Origin: CANQBR01 sp964641395
GTDB lineage: Bacteria; Bacillota; Negativicutes; Acidaminococcales; Acidaminococcaceae
DNA length: 64,000 bases
Direction: 5' to 3'
Assembly (NCBI GenBank): GCA_964641395.1
Contig: CAZXKQ010000006.1
Location: 1 to 64,000 of the forward strand
Both the position numbers and the translations under genes were made by a program. The notes beneath the pieces are model-generated. The model made no database searches. It was not told the DNA's origin and saw only the letters and a list, made by a program, of their open reading frames with translations. Each line of letters starts with the position of its first letter. The first letter of the stretch is position 1. Shown here one piece after another: positions 15,907 to 33,677 of this stretch.

Positions 15907-16653
15907 ATGGAAGCTTTTACCTGCCCGGGACCCTACGGTCCCCTGGAATGCGTTGTAGAACCCTATAGAGGCTCCGGCCCCAGCCCTGCCCTCCTCATCA
16001 TGTGCCACGGCTTCCGGGGCAGCCGGGAGAGCGGCGGCCGCGCCATCCTAGTGGCCCGGCAGCTCGCCCCCTACTGCCACGTGCTGCGCTTCAACTTCAC
16101 CGGCACCCACATCCTCTCTAAGTGGAAGGCGGAACTGGAGGCGGTGCTGGCCGGGGTGCGGCAGCGCTTCGCCGGCCCCATCTACCTTTTAGGCCGCAGC
16201 CTAGGCGGGGCCTGCGCCTTCGTCACCTCCGCCGCCGACCCTGGGCTAGCCGGCCTCGTCCTCTGGGCCACTCCTAGCGACCTGCGGGCCACCTTCCGCT
16301 TCGTCATGGGGGAGGAGGACTATGCCCGCCTGGACGCCGGCCAGGTAGTGCACTACGACGATGAGCGGGGGGTCTGCGACGTAGACCCGGCCTTCCTGCC
16401 GGACTTCGACCGTTATTCCTGGCCCCAGCTGTGGCAGAGCCGCCCTAAGCTGCCGGTGCTCATCCTCCACTGCCAGGGAGACGAGACGGTCCTCTGCCAG
16501 CAGGCCTGGCGGAACTTCGCCCTGGCCCGGGCCAACCGCATCCCCTGCACCCTCCACCTCTTCCCTGCGGGGGATCACAGCTTCACCGCCTACAGCGAGA
16601 CCGCCGGCCGGCTCATCGCCGCCTGGCTGGTCGCCCACCTGCCGCCCCGCTAG
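15907..16653 (+). CDS. Alpha/beta hydrolase (serine aminopeptidase-like)
   Basis: 248 aa with an intact hydrolase triad: oxyanion-hole region LLIMCHGFRGSRESGG, nucleophile Ser in LLGRSLGGACAF, acid in LHCQGDETV, and catalytic His in FPAGDHSFTAYSE. This layout is common to small esterases and acyl-peptide-type hydrolases. There is no signal peptide, so it is probably cytoplasmic. It stands alone between the metA terminator and the cyclophilin gene. The substrate cannot be told from sequence. Confidence 0.82.
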   Translation: MEAFTCPGPYGPLECVVEPYRGSGPSPALLIMCHGFRGSRESGGRAILVARQLAPYCHVLRFNFTGTHILSKWKAELEAVLAGVRQRFAGPIYLLGRSLGGACAFVTSAADPGLAGLVLWATPSDLRATFRFVMGEEDYARLDAGQVVHYDDERGVCDVDPAFLPDFDRYSWPQLWQSRPKLPVLILHCQGDETVLCQQAWRNFALARANRIPCTLHLFPAGDHSFTAYSETAGRLIAAWLVAHLPPR

Positions 16654-16691
16654 GCTGCGAGAATTTAGTAGCGCTCTAGACCTGCTAGTTG

Positions 16692-16697
16692 TATAAT
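16692..16697 (+). promoter_or_regulatory. Candidate -10 box upstream of the cyclophilin gene
   Basis: TATAAT lies in an AT-rich patch 73 bp before the cyclophilin start. No convincing -35 is seen, so this is a tentative promoter for the core gene block that follows. Confidence 0.4.
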
Positions 16698-16769
16698 ATG
16701 TAATATATAGTAGTTATTAAAAGTTGCTAGGCCCCGCCGGCCTGGTCTTCTTTGGGAAGGAAGATCGCC

Positions 16770-17321
16770 ATGAAGAAAGTCCTCGCCCTCTGCCTGCTCC
16801 TCCTCTGCGGCTGCCTCGCCCTGGCCTGCGGCAGCAGCAAGGCTGCGGCCCTGCCTCCGGCCACTGCCGTCCTGGACACCAGCCTGGGCACCATAGAGAT
16901 AAAGCTGGCCACGGAGCTGGCGCCCCGCACCAGTCAAAACTTCATCAGCCTGGCCCAGAAGGGCTTTTACAACGGCCTCACCTTCCATCGGGTGATAGAC
17001 GGCTTTATGATCCAGGGGGGCTGCCCCAAGGGAGACGGCACCGGCGGCCCTGGCTACACCATCCCGGACGAATTCAACAGCAACCTGCGCCACGACGGGG
17101 CGGGAGTGCTGTCCATGGCCAATTCCGGCCCTAACAGCGGCGGCAGCCAGTTCTTCATCACCCTGGCCCCCACCCCCTGGTTAGACGGCCGCCATGCGGT
17201 GTTCGGCCGGGTGGTGAAGGGTATGCAGGTGGTGGCGGCCATAGGCAAGGTGAAGACCGATGCCTCGGACAGGCCCCTCATGCCCGTCCGTATCAACAAG
17301 GTCACCATTGAGCAACGGTAA
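16770..17321 (+). CDS. Peptidyl-prolyl cis-trans isomerase, cyclophilin type, exported
   Basis: 183 aa. The N-terminus is a lipoprotein-like signal (MKKVLALCLLLLCGCLALAC); either Cys 16 or Cys 20 could be the lipidated residue, though neither lipobox is perfect. The cyclophilin core has the catalytic stretch FHRVIDGFMIQGG, then GSQFFITLAPTPWLDGRHAVFG. Cyclophilins speed proline isomerisation during folding, here probably outside the cytoplasmic membrane. The start follows GGAAGG; the ORF extends 6 codons upstream but lacks a better site. The phoH ribosome-binding site overlaps its stop codon. Confidence 0.9.
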   Translation: MKKVLALCLLLLCGCLALACGSSKAAALPPATAVLDTSLGTIEIKLATELAPRTSQNFISLAQKGFYNGLTFHRVIDGFMIQGGCPKGDGTGGPGYTIPDEFNSNLRHDGAGVLSMANSGPNSGGSQFFITLAPTPWLDGRHAVFGRVVKGMQVVAAIGKVKTDASDRPLMPVRINKVTIEQR

Positions 17322-17334
17322 AGGAGGCTGGGGC

Positions 17335-18294
17335 TTGCTAGGGGAATACCGGCTAGACCTAAACGACAGACAGGAGATGATGGCCCTCTGCGGCCCTCAG
17401 GATGAGTACCTGCGGCAGCTGCGGGCCAGTTTTGCCTGCGTCCTGGTGGCCCGGGGAGACTACCTGCTCTGGTCGGGGGAGGAGGAGGAGGCCGCCCTGC
17501 TAGGGCAGCTTTTACAGGAGCTGCTCTTTATGCACCGGCAGGGCCTGCCTATCAGCTCCCTGGACCTGGCCTACAGCAGCTCCATGGTGCGGAAGGGACG
17601 GCTGGACAGCCTGCACCGGATGCACGCCGACACCCTGATCACCACTTACAGAGGCAGGCTGGTACAGGCTAAGACCCTGGGCCAGTGGCAGTACGTAGAC
17701 GCTATCCGCAAAAACTACATCACCCTGGCCATAGGCCCCGCCGGCACCGGCAAGACCTACCTGGCGGTGGCCCTGGCGGTGGCGGCGCTGAAGGCGAAGA
17801 GGGTGGAGCGGATCATCCTCACCCGGCCTGCCGTAGAGGCAGGGGAGAAGCTGGGCTTCCTGCCTGGCGACCTGCAGGAGAAGGTGGACCCCTACCTGCG
17901 GCCCCTCTATGACGGCCTCTACGACTTCTTAGGCAATGAGGCCCTGCAAAAGCACCTGGCCCGGGGCACCATCGAAGTGGCCCCCCTGGCCTATATGCGG
18001 GGCCGCACCCTGAGCTCCTCCTTCATCATCCTGGACGAGGCCCAGAACACCACCGGGGAGCAGATGAAGATGTTCCTCACCCGCTTCGGCTTCGGCAGCA
18101 AGATGGTCATCACCGGCGACATCACCCAGATCGACCTGCCTAGCGGCAAGACCAGCGGCCTTAAGGAGGCCGCCCAGGTGCTCAACGGGGTAGAGGGCAT
18201 AGGCCTCTGCCGCTTCGGCCCCACTGACGTGGTGCGGCACCAGATCGTGGGGGCCATCATCGCCGCCTATGAAGCTCATCACCAAGAGGCTTGA
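17335..18294 (+). CDS. phoH: PhoH family ATPase
   Basis: About 319 aa. The Walker A motif is IGPAGTGKTYLAVALA and Walker B is FIILDEAQNTT, followed by TRFGFGSKMVITGDITQIDLP, all typical of PhoH-like proteins, linked in many bacteria with YbeY and RNA metabolism. The only good start is a TTG at 17335, 7 bp after AAGGAGG (17321-17327), which overlaps the preceding stop; the ATG-like starts further upstream lie inside the cyclophilin gene. In many Firmicutes a pgpH-type HD hydrolase separates phoH from ybeY; it is absent here. Confidence 0.93.
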   Translation: MLGEYRLDLNDRQEMMALCGPQDEYLRQLRASFACVLVARGDYLLWSGEEEEAALLGQLLQELLFMHRQGLPISSLDLAYSSSMVRKGRLDSLHRMHADTLITTYRGRLVQAKTLGQWQYVDAIRKNYITLAIGPAGTGKTYLAVALAVAALKAKRVERIILTRPAVEAGEKLGFLPGDLQEKVDPYLRPLYDGLYDFLGNEALQKHLARGTIEVAPLAYMRGRTLSSSFIILDEAQNTTGEQMKMFLTRFGFGSKMVITGDITQIDLPSGKTSGLKEAAQVLNGVEGIGLCRFGPTDVVRHQIVGAIIAAYEAHHQEA

Positions 18295-18327
18295 GCAGGA
18301 GCGGGTAAGTACCATAGGAGTTAGACA

Positions 18328-18810
18328 GTGGAAGTTTATTTTGCAAACCAGCAGCAGGCCGTCCCCATTCCGCCCCAGCTGGAGGCCCTCCTCCTGGCCG
18401 GCCTGGAGAGCTGCGCCAGCCAGCACCAGGTGGCTGCCGGGGCGGAGGTAGACGTCACCCTGGTGGCTGAGGAGGAGATCCAGCGGCTAAACAGAGACTA
18501 CCGGGGGGTGGACAGGCCCACCGACGTCCTCTCCTTCGCCTTGGAGGAGGGGGAGGAGGAGCCGGCCCTGGCCCAGGAGCTGCCCCAGCAGCTGTTAGGG
18601 GACATCGTCATCTCCGCCCCCGCCGCCGCCCGCCAGGCCCAGGACTACGGCCACAGCCTGGAACGGGAGCTGGTCTACCTGGCCATCCACGGCCTTTTGC
18701 ACATCTTAGGCTACAATCACGAAACCGAGGAGGAGAAGGCCCTGATGCGGCAGCAGGAGGAGGCGGCCCTGGCCGCCATCCGGCTGTCCCAGGCGGACCT
18801 AGGTCTATAA
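18328..18810 (+). CDS. ybeY: Endoribonuclease YbeY (rRNA maturation factor)
   Basis: 160 aa with a GTG start. The zinc-binding signature HGLLHILGYNHE near residues 130-141 is intact, and NRDYRGVDRPTDVLSFALEE is also characteristic. YbeY is a metal-dependent RNase needed for 16S rRNA 3'-end maturation and ribosome quality control. It lies 33 bp after phoH and 4 bp before cdd. The usual dgkA between ybeY and cdd in Firmicutes is missing. Confidence 0.93.
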   Translation: MEVYFANQQQAVPIPPQLEALLLAGLESCASQHQVAAGAEVDVTLVAEEEIQRLNRDYRGVDRPTDVLSFALEEGEEEPALAQELPQQLLGDIVISAPAAARQAQDYGHSLERELVYLAIHGLLHILGYNHETEEEKALMRQQEEAALAAIRLSQADLGL

Positions 18811-18814
18811 GGAT

Positions 18815-19237
18815 ATGAAGATAAGCGCTTTACAGCCCACGGAGCAAAAACTATACCAGGCAGCCCTCCAGGCCCGGGAGCTGGCCTATGCCCCCTACTC
18901 CCGCTTCGCCGTAGGGGCCGCCGTACTGACTAACGACGGCCGGATCTTCAGCGGCTGCAATGTGGAGAATGCCTCCTACGGCCTCTCCATCTGTGCGGAG
19001 CGCTGCGCCCTCTTCAGCGCCGTGGCCGCCGGCTACCGCTCCTTTGCCGCCCTCTGCGTGGTGGGAGAGGCTCCCCAGCCCCTCTCTCCCTGCGGCGCCT
19101 GCCGCCAGGTGATGGCCGAGTTCGGCCTGGAGCGGGTGATCCTGGCCAACACGGAGGGCCAGGCCGCCCTCTACAGGGGGGCCGACCTGCTGCCCTACGC
19201 CTTCAGCCTGGAGGCTGCCAGCCATGGAGGGGAGTAA
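18815..19237 (+). CDS. cdd: Cytidine deaminase
   Basis: 140 aa, the homotetrameric small form. The zinc site is complete: CNVENASYGLSICAERCALF with the proton-shuttling Glu in CAE, and SPCGACRQVMAEF supplying two further Cys ligands. It deaminates cytidine and deoxycytidine in pyrimidine salvage. The gene overlaps era by 14 bp, so the two are translationally coupled, as in many Firmicutes. Confidence 0.93.
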   Translation: MKISALQPTEQKLYQAALQARELAYAPYSRFAVGAAVLTNDGRIFSGCNVENASYGLSICAERCALFSAVAAGYRSFAALCVVGEAPQPLSPCGACRQVMAEFGLERVILANTEGQAALYRGADLLPYAFSLEAASHGGE

Positions 19238-20135
19238 GGCGGGGGCCGCCCACCGCTCCGGCTTCTGCGCCCTGGTGGGGCGGCCTAACGTAGGCAAGTC
19301 CACCTTGGTGAACGGCCTCATCGGGCAGAAGATCGCCATCACCAGCCCCCGGCCCCAGACCACCCGCAACAAGATCAGCTGCATCCTCAATACAGAGGGG
19401 GCCCAGATCGTCTTCTTAGACACCCCGGGCATCCACAAACCCCAGCATAGGCTGGGCCAGTACATGGTCCAGACCGCCCAGGGCGCCCTGCGGGAGGTAG
19501 ACGTCATCCTCTTCATCATCGACGTCAGCCAAAAGAAGGGCCCAGGGGAGGAGTACATCCTCCAGCTCCTGCGCCAGGTGGCTACGCCGGTCATCCTGGT
19601 GGCCAACAAGATAGACAAGCTGGAGGACAAAAGGGCCCTCCTGGCCCTGCTCCAGGCCTACAGCCACTGCCTGGACTTTGCCGCCCTGGTGCCCCTCTCC
19701 GCCCTGCGGGACCAGGACTTCTCCCCCCTAGTGGGGGAGATCCTCCGCCACCTGCCGGAAGGCCCGGCCTACTTCCCTGAGGACCTGGTCACCGACCAGC
19801 CGGAGCGGGTCATCGCCGCCGAACTAGTCCGGGAGCAGGTGCTGCTCCGCACCAGGGACGAGGTGCCCCACGCAGTGGCCGTGGAGATAGAAGAATTCAA
19901 GGAGCGGGAGCGGGGGGTCTACATCAGGGCCACCATCCTGGTGGAGCGGGACTCCCAGAAGGGCATCATCATCGGCGCCAAGGGGGCCAGGCTGAAGGCG
20001 ATAGGCCAGGAGGCCCGCCTGGGGCTGGAAGGGCTGCTGGCCTGCCCTGTCTACTTGGATCTGTGGGTGAAGGTGAAGGCCGACTGGCGCAATCAGGAAG
20101 GGATGCTGCGCCAGCTAGGCTACAGTGATAAATAA
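19224..20135 (+). CDS. era: GTPase Era
   Basis: 303 aa. The GTPase motifs are in order: GRPNVGKST (G1), PQTTRNK (G2), DTPG (G3), NKIDKL (G4), then SAL (G5). The C-terminal KH domain has GIIIGAKGARLKAIG. Era binds the 3' end of 16S rRNA and acts in 30S assembly, matching its neighbour ybeY. The start lies within the end of cdd. Confidence 0.96.
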   Translation: MEGSKAGAAHRSGFCALVGRPNVGKSTLVNGLIGQKIAITSPRPQTTRNKISCILNTEGAQIVFLDTPGIHKPQHRLGQYMVQTAQGALREVDVILFIIDVSQKKGPGEEYILQLLRQVATPVILVANKIDKLEDKRALLALLQAYSHCLDFAALVPLSALRDQDFSPLVGEILRHLPEGPAYFPEDLVTDQPERVIAAELVREQVLLRTRDEVPHAVAVEIEEFKERERGVYIRATILVERDSQKGIIIGAKGARLKAIGQEARLGLEGLLACPVYLDLWVKVKADWRNQEGMLRQLGYSDK

Positions 20136-20148
20136 GGAGTGAGGACCT

Positions 20149-21444
20149 ATAGACAGTTATCCCTGGCTGGTCTATCCCCTCTTCGGGGCGGCCACCCTGG
20201 CAGTGATCTTCATCAACGGTTTCTTCGTCCTAGCGGAGTACGCCCTGGTCCACAGCCGTAAGGCCAAGCTCTTGGAGCTGTCAGGCCAGGGAGAGAGCCG
20301 GGCCCAGGCCGCCCTGGCCATGCTGGAGCGGCAGGATGCCTATTTAAGCAGCATCCAGCTGGGCATTACCGCCTCCAGCGTCCTGCTAGGCCTCTTCTGC
20401 GTGCCTCCCTTCCACCGCCTCCTGGCCGGCTGGGGCCTGGAGTCGACCCTGGGCAGCTGGCTGGCCGCCTACCTGCTGGTGGTCTTCGTCCACGTAGTCT
20501 TTGCCGAACTGGTGCCCCGCACCATCGCCTTGAACCGCATCGAAGCAGCCGCCATGGGGGTGGCCTATCCTGTAACCCTCTTCTACTACCTTACCTACCC
20601 CCTGGTCCTGGTCTGCCACCGGGTGAGCTGGGCCGTCCTAGGCCTCTTGGGCTTCTCCAAGCCGAAGGAGGACCTCTCCGTCAGCGAGGACGAGCTGCGG
20701 GAGATCGTCAGCGCCAGCGAGCAGGAGGGGGAGATAGACCATCTAGAAAGCAGTATGATTGAAAACGTCTTCGATTTTTCCGAGCGGGTGGCCAAGGAGA
20801 TCATGGTCCCCCGGCAGGACATGCTCTGCCTCTACCAGGAGGACAGCCTGGCGGAGAACCTGGCCCAGGTGCGGGCCGGCGGCAAGACCCGCTATCCCCT
20901 CTGCGAGGAGGATAAGGATCACGTCATCGGCGTCATCCACGTCCGGGATCTGGTGGACGTGTCCAGCAAGCCTGGCTTCGACCTGCGCCAGGCAGCCCGG
21001 CCCATGCTGGTGGTGCCGGAGGCCATGCCGGTGGCCCGGCTCCTGCAGCTGATGCAGCGGGAGCGGGTGCAAATCGCCTTGGTGGCCGATGAATACGGCG
21101 GCACTGCCGGCCTGATCACCATGGAGGACCTGGTAGAAGAAATCGTGGGCGAGATCGGCGACCAGGATAGAGGCAAGCAGCCGGAGGCGGAAGACATCCT
21201 GCCCCTTCCGGACGGCGGCTACGAATTCGGCGGCTTAGTGCTGCTAGACGACATCAGCCAGCTCCTGCAGATAGAATTCACCGATGCGGAAGAGGACACC
21301 ATCGGCGGCTACGTCTTCGGCTGCCTGGGCCGTCAGCCCCAGAGCAAGGACAGGGTCTGCGTCGGCGGCTACGCCTTCACCGTCCTGGAAGCCAGAGGCT
21401 TCCGGGTGCTGCGGGTGGCCGCCCATCCCCTGCCCCAGGCCTAG
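20149..21444 (+). CDS. CNNM/CorC-type hemolysin-like transporter protein
   Basis: About 431 aa. An N-terminal DUF21/CNNM membrane domain (three or four helices, INGFFVLAEYALVHSRKAKL) is followed by a CBS pair (MVPRQDMLCL; ALVADEYGGTAGLITMEDLV) and a C-terminal CorC_HlyC domain. Such proteins act in Mg2+ or other ion export. The first usual start is a GTG at 20203, which would cut into the first helix. AAGGAG at 20134-20139 is ideally spaced for the ATA codon at 20149, after an in-frame stop at 20140. I annotate from ATA, but the start is uncertain. Confidence 0.85.
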   Translation: MDSYPWLVYPLFGAATLAVIFINGFFVLAEYALVHSRKAKLLELSGQGESRAQAALAMLERQDAYLSSIQLGITASSVLLGLFCVPPFHRLLAGWGLESTLGSWLAAYLLVVFVHVVFAELVPRTIALNRIEAAAMGVAYPVTLFYYLTYPLVLVCHRVSWAVLGLLGFSKPKEDLSVSEDELREIVSASEQEGEIDHLESSMIENVFDFSERVAKEIMVPRQDMLCLYQEDSLAENLAQVRAGGKTRYPLCEEDKDHVIGVIHVRDLVDVSSKPGFDLRQAARPMLVVPEAMPVARLLQLMQRERVQIALVADEYGGTAGLITMEDLVEEIVGEIGDQDRGKQPEAEDILPLPDGGYEFGGLVLLDDISQLLQIEFTDAEEDTIGGYVFGCLGRQPQSKDRVCVGGYAFTVLEARGFRVLRVAAHPLPQA

Positions 21445-21447
21445 GCC

Positions 21448-22191
21448 ATGGGGGAGCTGCTGAAGACGGAGGCCATCATCCTGCGGGTGACCGATTACGG
21501 AGACAGCAATAAGCAGGTGCTGTGCTACAGCCTGGATCACGGCAAGCTCCGCTTTGCCGCCTATGGAGCCAAGTTCTCCAAAAGCGTCAGGGGGCGGCTC
21601 CTCCAGCCCTTCGCACAGCTGCAGCTGGAACTGGTCCTGGGTCAGCGGGTGCACAAGCTGGTGAACTGCGAGCTGGCCCGGCTGCCCCAGGCCTTGGATA
21701 TGCGGCAACTGGCCTACGCCGCGGTGCTGACGGAGTTGTGCGACCTGCTGACTGAGGATCAGGCCCCCCAGGCCTCCATCTACCAGCTGCTCCAGGAAGG
21801 CCTCCAAGCGGTGAAGGAGCACAATCCCCGCCTGGTAGCCCTGGCCTTCGCCGTCCAGCTTTTGCGCCTGTGCGGCTTCGCCCCTGCCCTGGAGCGCTGT
21901 GCCTGCTGCCAAAGGCCTTTGGCGCCGGAGGAGGAGGCCGCCTTCAGCTGTAACCAAGGGGGAGCTCTGTGCCAGGACTGCGCCGCCCAGCTGGGGGACG
22001 GGGAGGCCTTTCCCGCCCCTGCCCGGACCTTCTTCCGCCAGCTGGACCGGCTGGATCTGCGCCAGCCCCCCTCCTTCAGTGTGAAGGGCGGCACCCTGCT
22101 GGCCACGGAGAAGGTGCTGGGCCACTACCTCCTCAGCCTCACCGAGCGCCCCCTCAACAGCCTGGCCTTCATCCAGGAGCTGAGCCTGTGA
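21448..22191 (+). CDS. recO: DNA repair protein RecO
   Basis: 247 aa. The N-terminal OB-fold begins LLKTEAIILRVTDYGDSNKQ; the central zinc-binding part has CACCQ and later CQDC, the four-cysteine cluster found in many RecO proteins. RecO loads RecA onto SSB-coated DNA in the RecFOR pathway. The order era-(corC-like)-recO-glyQS is the common Firmicutes arrangement. It starts 3 bp after the previous stop. Confidence 0.92.
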   Translation: MGELLKTEAIILRVTDYGDSNKQVLCYSLDHGKLRFAAYGAKFSKSVRGRLLQPFAQLQLELVLGQRVHKLVNCELARLPQALDMRQLAYAAVLTELCDLLTEDQAPQASIYQLLQEGLQAVKEHNPRLVALAFAVQLLRLCGFAPALERCACCQRPLAPEEEAAFSCNQGGALCQDCAAQLGDGEAFPAPARTFFRQLDRLDLRQPPSFSVKGGTLLATEKVLGHYLLSLTERPLNSLAFIQELSL

Positions 22192-22221
22192 GGCCGGCCC
22201 TCGGCCCAGCTGGATATTTTG

Positions 22222-22250
22222 TTGACAAGCCACAGGGAAATGTCTATACT
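22222..22250 (+). promoter_or_regulatory. Sigma-A promoter of glyQS
   Basis: TTGACA (22222-22227) and TATACT (22245-22250) with a 17-bp spacer, directly before the glycine T-box. Confidence 0.88.
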
Positions 22251-22257
22251 ATAGACA

Positions 22258-22478
22258 TGCGATGAGGAAGAGGAGTAACCTGCGACTCCAGCGAGCTGGT
22301 ACGGTGGAAGACAGCAAGGCAGGCCAAGGCGCTTCGGAGCGAAAGTGGATAGAGGAGAAAGCGGGCCGGTCCCTGGCTGCAGGCTGGGAGCTGGCCAAGC
22401 AGGGTGGAACCGCGGAGCCAGGCACCTTCGTCCCTGTAACACATGTTATGGGGCGGAAGGGGCCTTTTCTCTTTCCCG
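22258..22478 (+). promoter_or_regulatory. T-box riboswitch leader of glyQS
   Basis: The leader carries the T-box sequence GGTGGAACCGCGG (22403-22415) followed by a terminator hairpin: GGCACCTTCGTCCC (from 22421) against GGGGCGGAAGGGGCC (to 22464), then TTTT. It is short, like other glyQS leaders. Control by uncharged glycine tRNA is expected. I could not fix the GGC specifier codon by eye; an AGGCAGGCC stretch is one candidate. Confidence 0.9.
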
Positions 22479-22510
22479 CCCCCGCCTGAATAAGAGCTAG
22501 AGGAGGCATT

Positions 22511-23389
<879 letters not shown>

Positions 23390-23391
23390 CG

Positions 23392-25536
23392 ATGGAAAAA
23401 CTGCTTTTTGAAATCGGCACTGAAGAAATACCGGCCAAGTTCATGCCCGCCAGCCTCAGCCAGCTGCAAGGCCTGGCAGAGAAGAAGCTCAGCGAGCAGC
23501 GCATCCCCTACGCCAGCGTCCAGGTGTACGGCACTCCCCGCCGCCTCACCTTCATAGCGGAGGGGGTGGCGGAAAAGCAGGAGGACGCCCTGAAGGAGGC
23601 CAAGGGCCCCTCGGTGAAGATCGCCTATGTGAACAAGCTGCCCAGCAAGGCTGCCGTAGGCTTCGCCCGCAGCCAGGGGGTGGCAGTGGAAGACCTGCTG
23701 GAGAAGGACGGCTATGTTTACGCCGTCAAGCACATCGAAGGCCAGGCCACCCTGGAGCTGCTCCCCGCCCTGCTGCAGGACATCATCCACAGCCTCACCT
23801 TCCCTAAGACCATGCGCTGGGCGGACCACGACTTCCGCTTCGTCCGGCCCATCCGCTGGCTGGTGGCCCTCTTCGGGGACAAGATAGTGCCCCTGGAAAT
23901 TACCGGCGTCAAGTCCGGCCGCATCTCCCGGGGCCACCGCTTCCTGCGGGCGCCCCTGGAAAAGAAGGATGTTAAAAGCTTCCTGAACAGCGTAGCCTCC
24001 AAGGCGGTGAACGCCGCCGCCACCGCCCACAGCGACAGCTACGGCCTGGTGGTCCTCAGCAAGGCCGATGATTACCAACGGCTGCTACGGGCCAACTACG
24101 TGATGGTGGATCAAAACGAGCGGCGGGAGCTGATCCGCCGCCAGGTCACCGAGCTGGCTGCCGCCGAGGGGGGCCATGCGGAGATCAATCCGGACCTGTT
24201 AGAAGAGGTCACCTACCTGGTAGAGTGGCCTACCGCCCTCTGCGGCAGCTTCGCCAAGGGCTTCCTCGCCCTGCCCAAGGAATGCGTCATCACCCCTATG
24301 CGGGAGCACCAGCGCTACTTCCCGGTGCTGAAGGAGGACGGCAGCCTGCTGAACAAGTTCATCACCGTCTGCAACGGGGATGACCGCCACCTGGCGGTGG
24401 TGGCTCACGGCAACGAAAGGGTGCTGCGGGCCCGGCTCTCCGATGCGGAGTTCTTCTTCAAAGAAGACCGGCATGCCAGTCTGGCCAGCCGCTTAGAGAA
24501 GCTGAAGGCCGTCTCCTTCCAGGAGGGGCTGGGGAACATGGAGGACAAGAGCCGCCGCCTGGTGAAGGAGGCCCAAACCCTGGCCTTCGCCTTGAACAGC
24601 TCCGTCGACCAAGGGAAGCTGGAGCGGGCCGCCCTCCTTTCCAAGTGCGACCTGGTCACCAACATGGTGGTGGAGTTCACCGAGCTGCAGGGAGTGATGG
24701 GCCGGGAATACGCCAAGCTGGACGGGGAAGACCCGGCCGTAGCCCAGGCCGTCTACGAGCACTACCTGCCTCGCTTCGCCGGGGACGAACTGCCTAAGAC
24801 CCCCCTGGGCCGCATCCTCAGCATCGCCGACAAGGTGGACAACATCGCCGCCACCTTCAGCCGGGGCCTGGCCCCCAGCGGTTCCCAGGATCCTTACGCC
24901 CTGCGGCGGCAGGCCCTGGGCATCATCAACATCCTCATCGACGGCAACCTCCACCTAGGCCTGGCCAAGCAGCTGGTTGCCACCCTCTACCTTTTGAACC
25001 TGCCGGCAGAGAAGACGGGCACCCTCCTGCCCCAGATCCTGGGCTTCATCAAGCTCCGCCTCCGCAACCTCCTCATCGACCAGGGCCTGCGCTACGACGC
25101 GGTAGATGCCGCCCTGGCAGACCAGCGGGCCGATGACGTGGCGGACATCTACGCCCGGGCCCGGGCCCTCAACACCTTCGTAGCCGGGGAGGAGGCCCCT
25201 GCCCTAGTCCAGGCCGCCACCCGGGTGGCCAACCTGTGGGGCAAGGCGGAGGGGGAAAGCGCCATCAACCCCCTCCTCTTCACCCAGCAGGAGGAGCGGG
25301 AGCTGTACGCCAAGGTGCAGGAGCTGACACCCCTGGTGATGGCCGCCACGGTGAAGTACCAGTATCCCCAGGTGCTGCGCCTGGCCTGCGGCCTGACCCA
25401 GCCCATCGACGCCTTCTTCCAAGCCGTGCTGGTCATGGACCAGGACGAGAAGGTGCGGGCCAACCGGCTGGCCCTGCTGGCCGCCGTCCACGACCTGACC
25501 CACGCCGTAGGCGAGCTCAGCTGTCTGGTGCTGTAG
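23392..25536 (+). CDS. glyS: Glycine-tRNA ligase beta subunit
   Basis: 714 aa, near the family norm of about 690. The N-terminus LLFEIGTEEIPAKFMPASL is diagnostic; an HD-like central domain and a C-terminal DALR-type anticodon-binding region (PLLFTQQEERELYAKVQEL) follow. It binds tRNA-Gly and works with GlyQ. It is the last gene of the T-box operon; rpoB follows behind its own promoter, an unusual neighbour. Confidence 0.96.
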   Translation: MEKLLFEIGTEEIPAKFMPASLSQLQGLAEKKLSEQRIPYASVQVYGTPRRLTFIAEGVAEKQEDALKEAKGPSVKIAYVNKLPSKAAVGFARSQGVAVEDLLEKDGYVYAVKHIEGQATLELLPALLQDIIHSLTFPKTMRWADHDFRFVRPIRWLVALFGDKIVPLEITGVKSGRISRGHRFLRAPLEKKDVKSFLNSVASKAVNAAATAHSDSYGLVVLSKADDYQRLLRANYVMVDQNERRELIRRQVTELAAAEGGHAEINPDLLEEVTYLVEWPTALCGSFAKGFLALPKECVITPMREHQRYFPVLKEDGSLLNKFITVCNGDDRHLAVVAHGNERVLRARLSDAEFFFKEDRHASLASRLEKLKAVSFQEGLGNMEDKSRRLVKEAQTLAFALNSSVDQGKLERAALLSKCDLVTNMVVEFTELQGVMGREYAKLDGEDPAVAQAVYEHYLPRFAGDELPKTPLGRILSIADKVDNIAATFSRGLAPSGSQDPYALRRQALGIINILIDGNLHLGLAKQLVATLYLLNLPAEKTGTLLPQILGFIKLRLRNLLIDQGLRYDAVDAALADQRADDVADIYARARALNTFVAGEEAPALVQAATRVANLWGKAEGESAINPLLFTQQEERELYAKVQELTPLVMAATVKYQYPQVLRLACGLTQPIDAFFQAVLVMDQDEKVRANRLALLAAVHDLTHAVGELSCLVL

Positions 25537-25556
25537 GCCCCAGCCCGAAAATTTTC

Positions 25557-25586
25557 TTGACAAGCCTCCTAGGCTGATGGTAGAAT
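25557..25586 (+). promoter_or_regulatory. Promoter upstream of rpoBC
   Basis: TTGACA (25557-25562) and TAGAAT (25581-25586) with an 18-bp spacer, just after the glyS stop. A second TATAAT at 25601-25606 could serve a nearby start but has no good -35. Confidence 0.78.
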
Positions 25587-25631
25587 AAAAAGTCCCTAGG
25601 TATAATAGCTTTTGCACTGGGTCAGTGGTTG

Positions 25632-25679
25632 AACGGGAGCAAGGCGGCAGACTGGAGTCGGCCCCTTCTCCCGTTTTTT
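25632..25679 (+). terminator. Terminator-like hairpin in the rpoB leader (attenuator candidate)
   Basis: AACGGGAG with AAGG pairs with CCTT and CTCCCGTT, followed immediately by T6. It lies between the promoter and the rpoB start, so it should cut off most transcripts unless antiterminated, suggesting attenuation of the rpoBC operon. Confidence 0.6.
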
Positions 25680-25715
25680 GTAGGTAAGGCTTGTAGCAGA
25701 AAGGATGAAGCGTGC

Positions 25716-29546
<3,831 letters not shown>

Positions 29547-29564
29547 GAAGGGGGCGGATTATTC

Positions 29565-33677
<4,113 letters not shown>

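Noticed and set aside
21244..22233. 329-codon frame opposite recO
   Set aside because: Antisense shadow caused by codon bias, with low-complexity sequence and no start signal.
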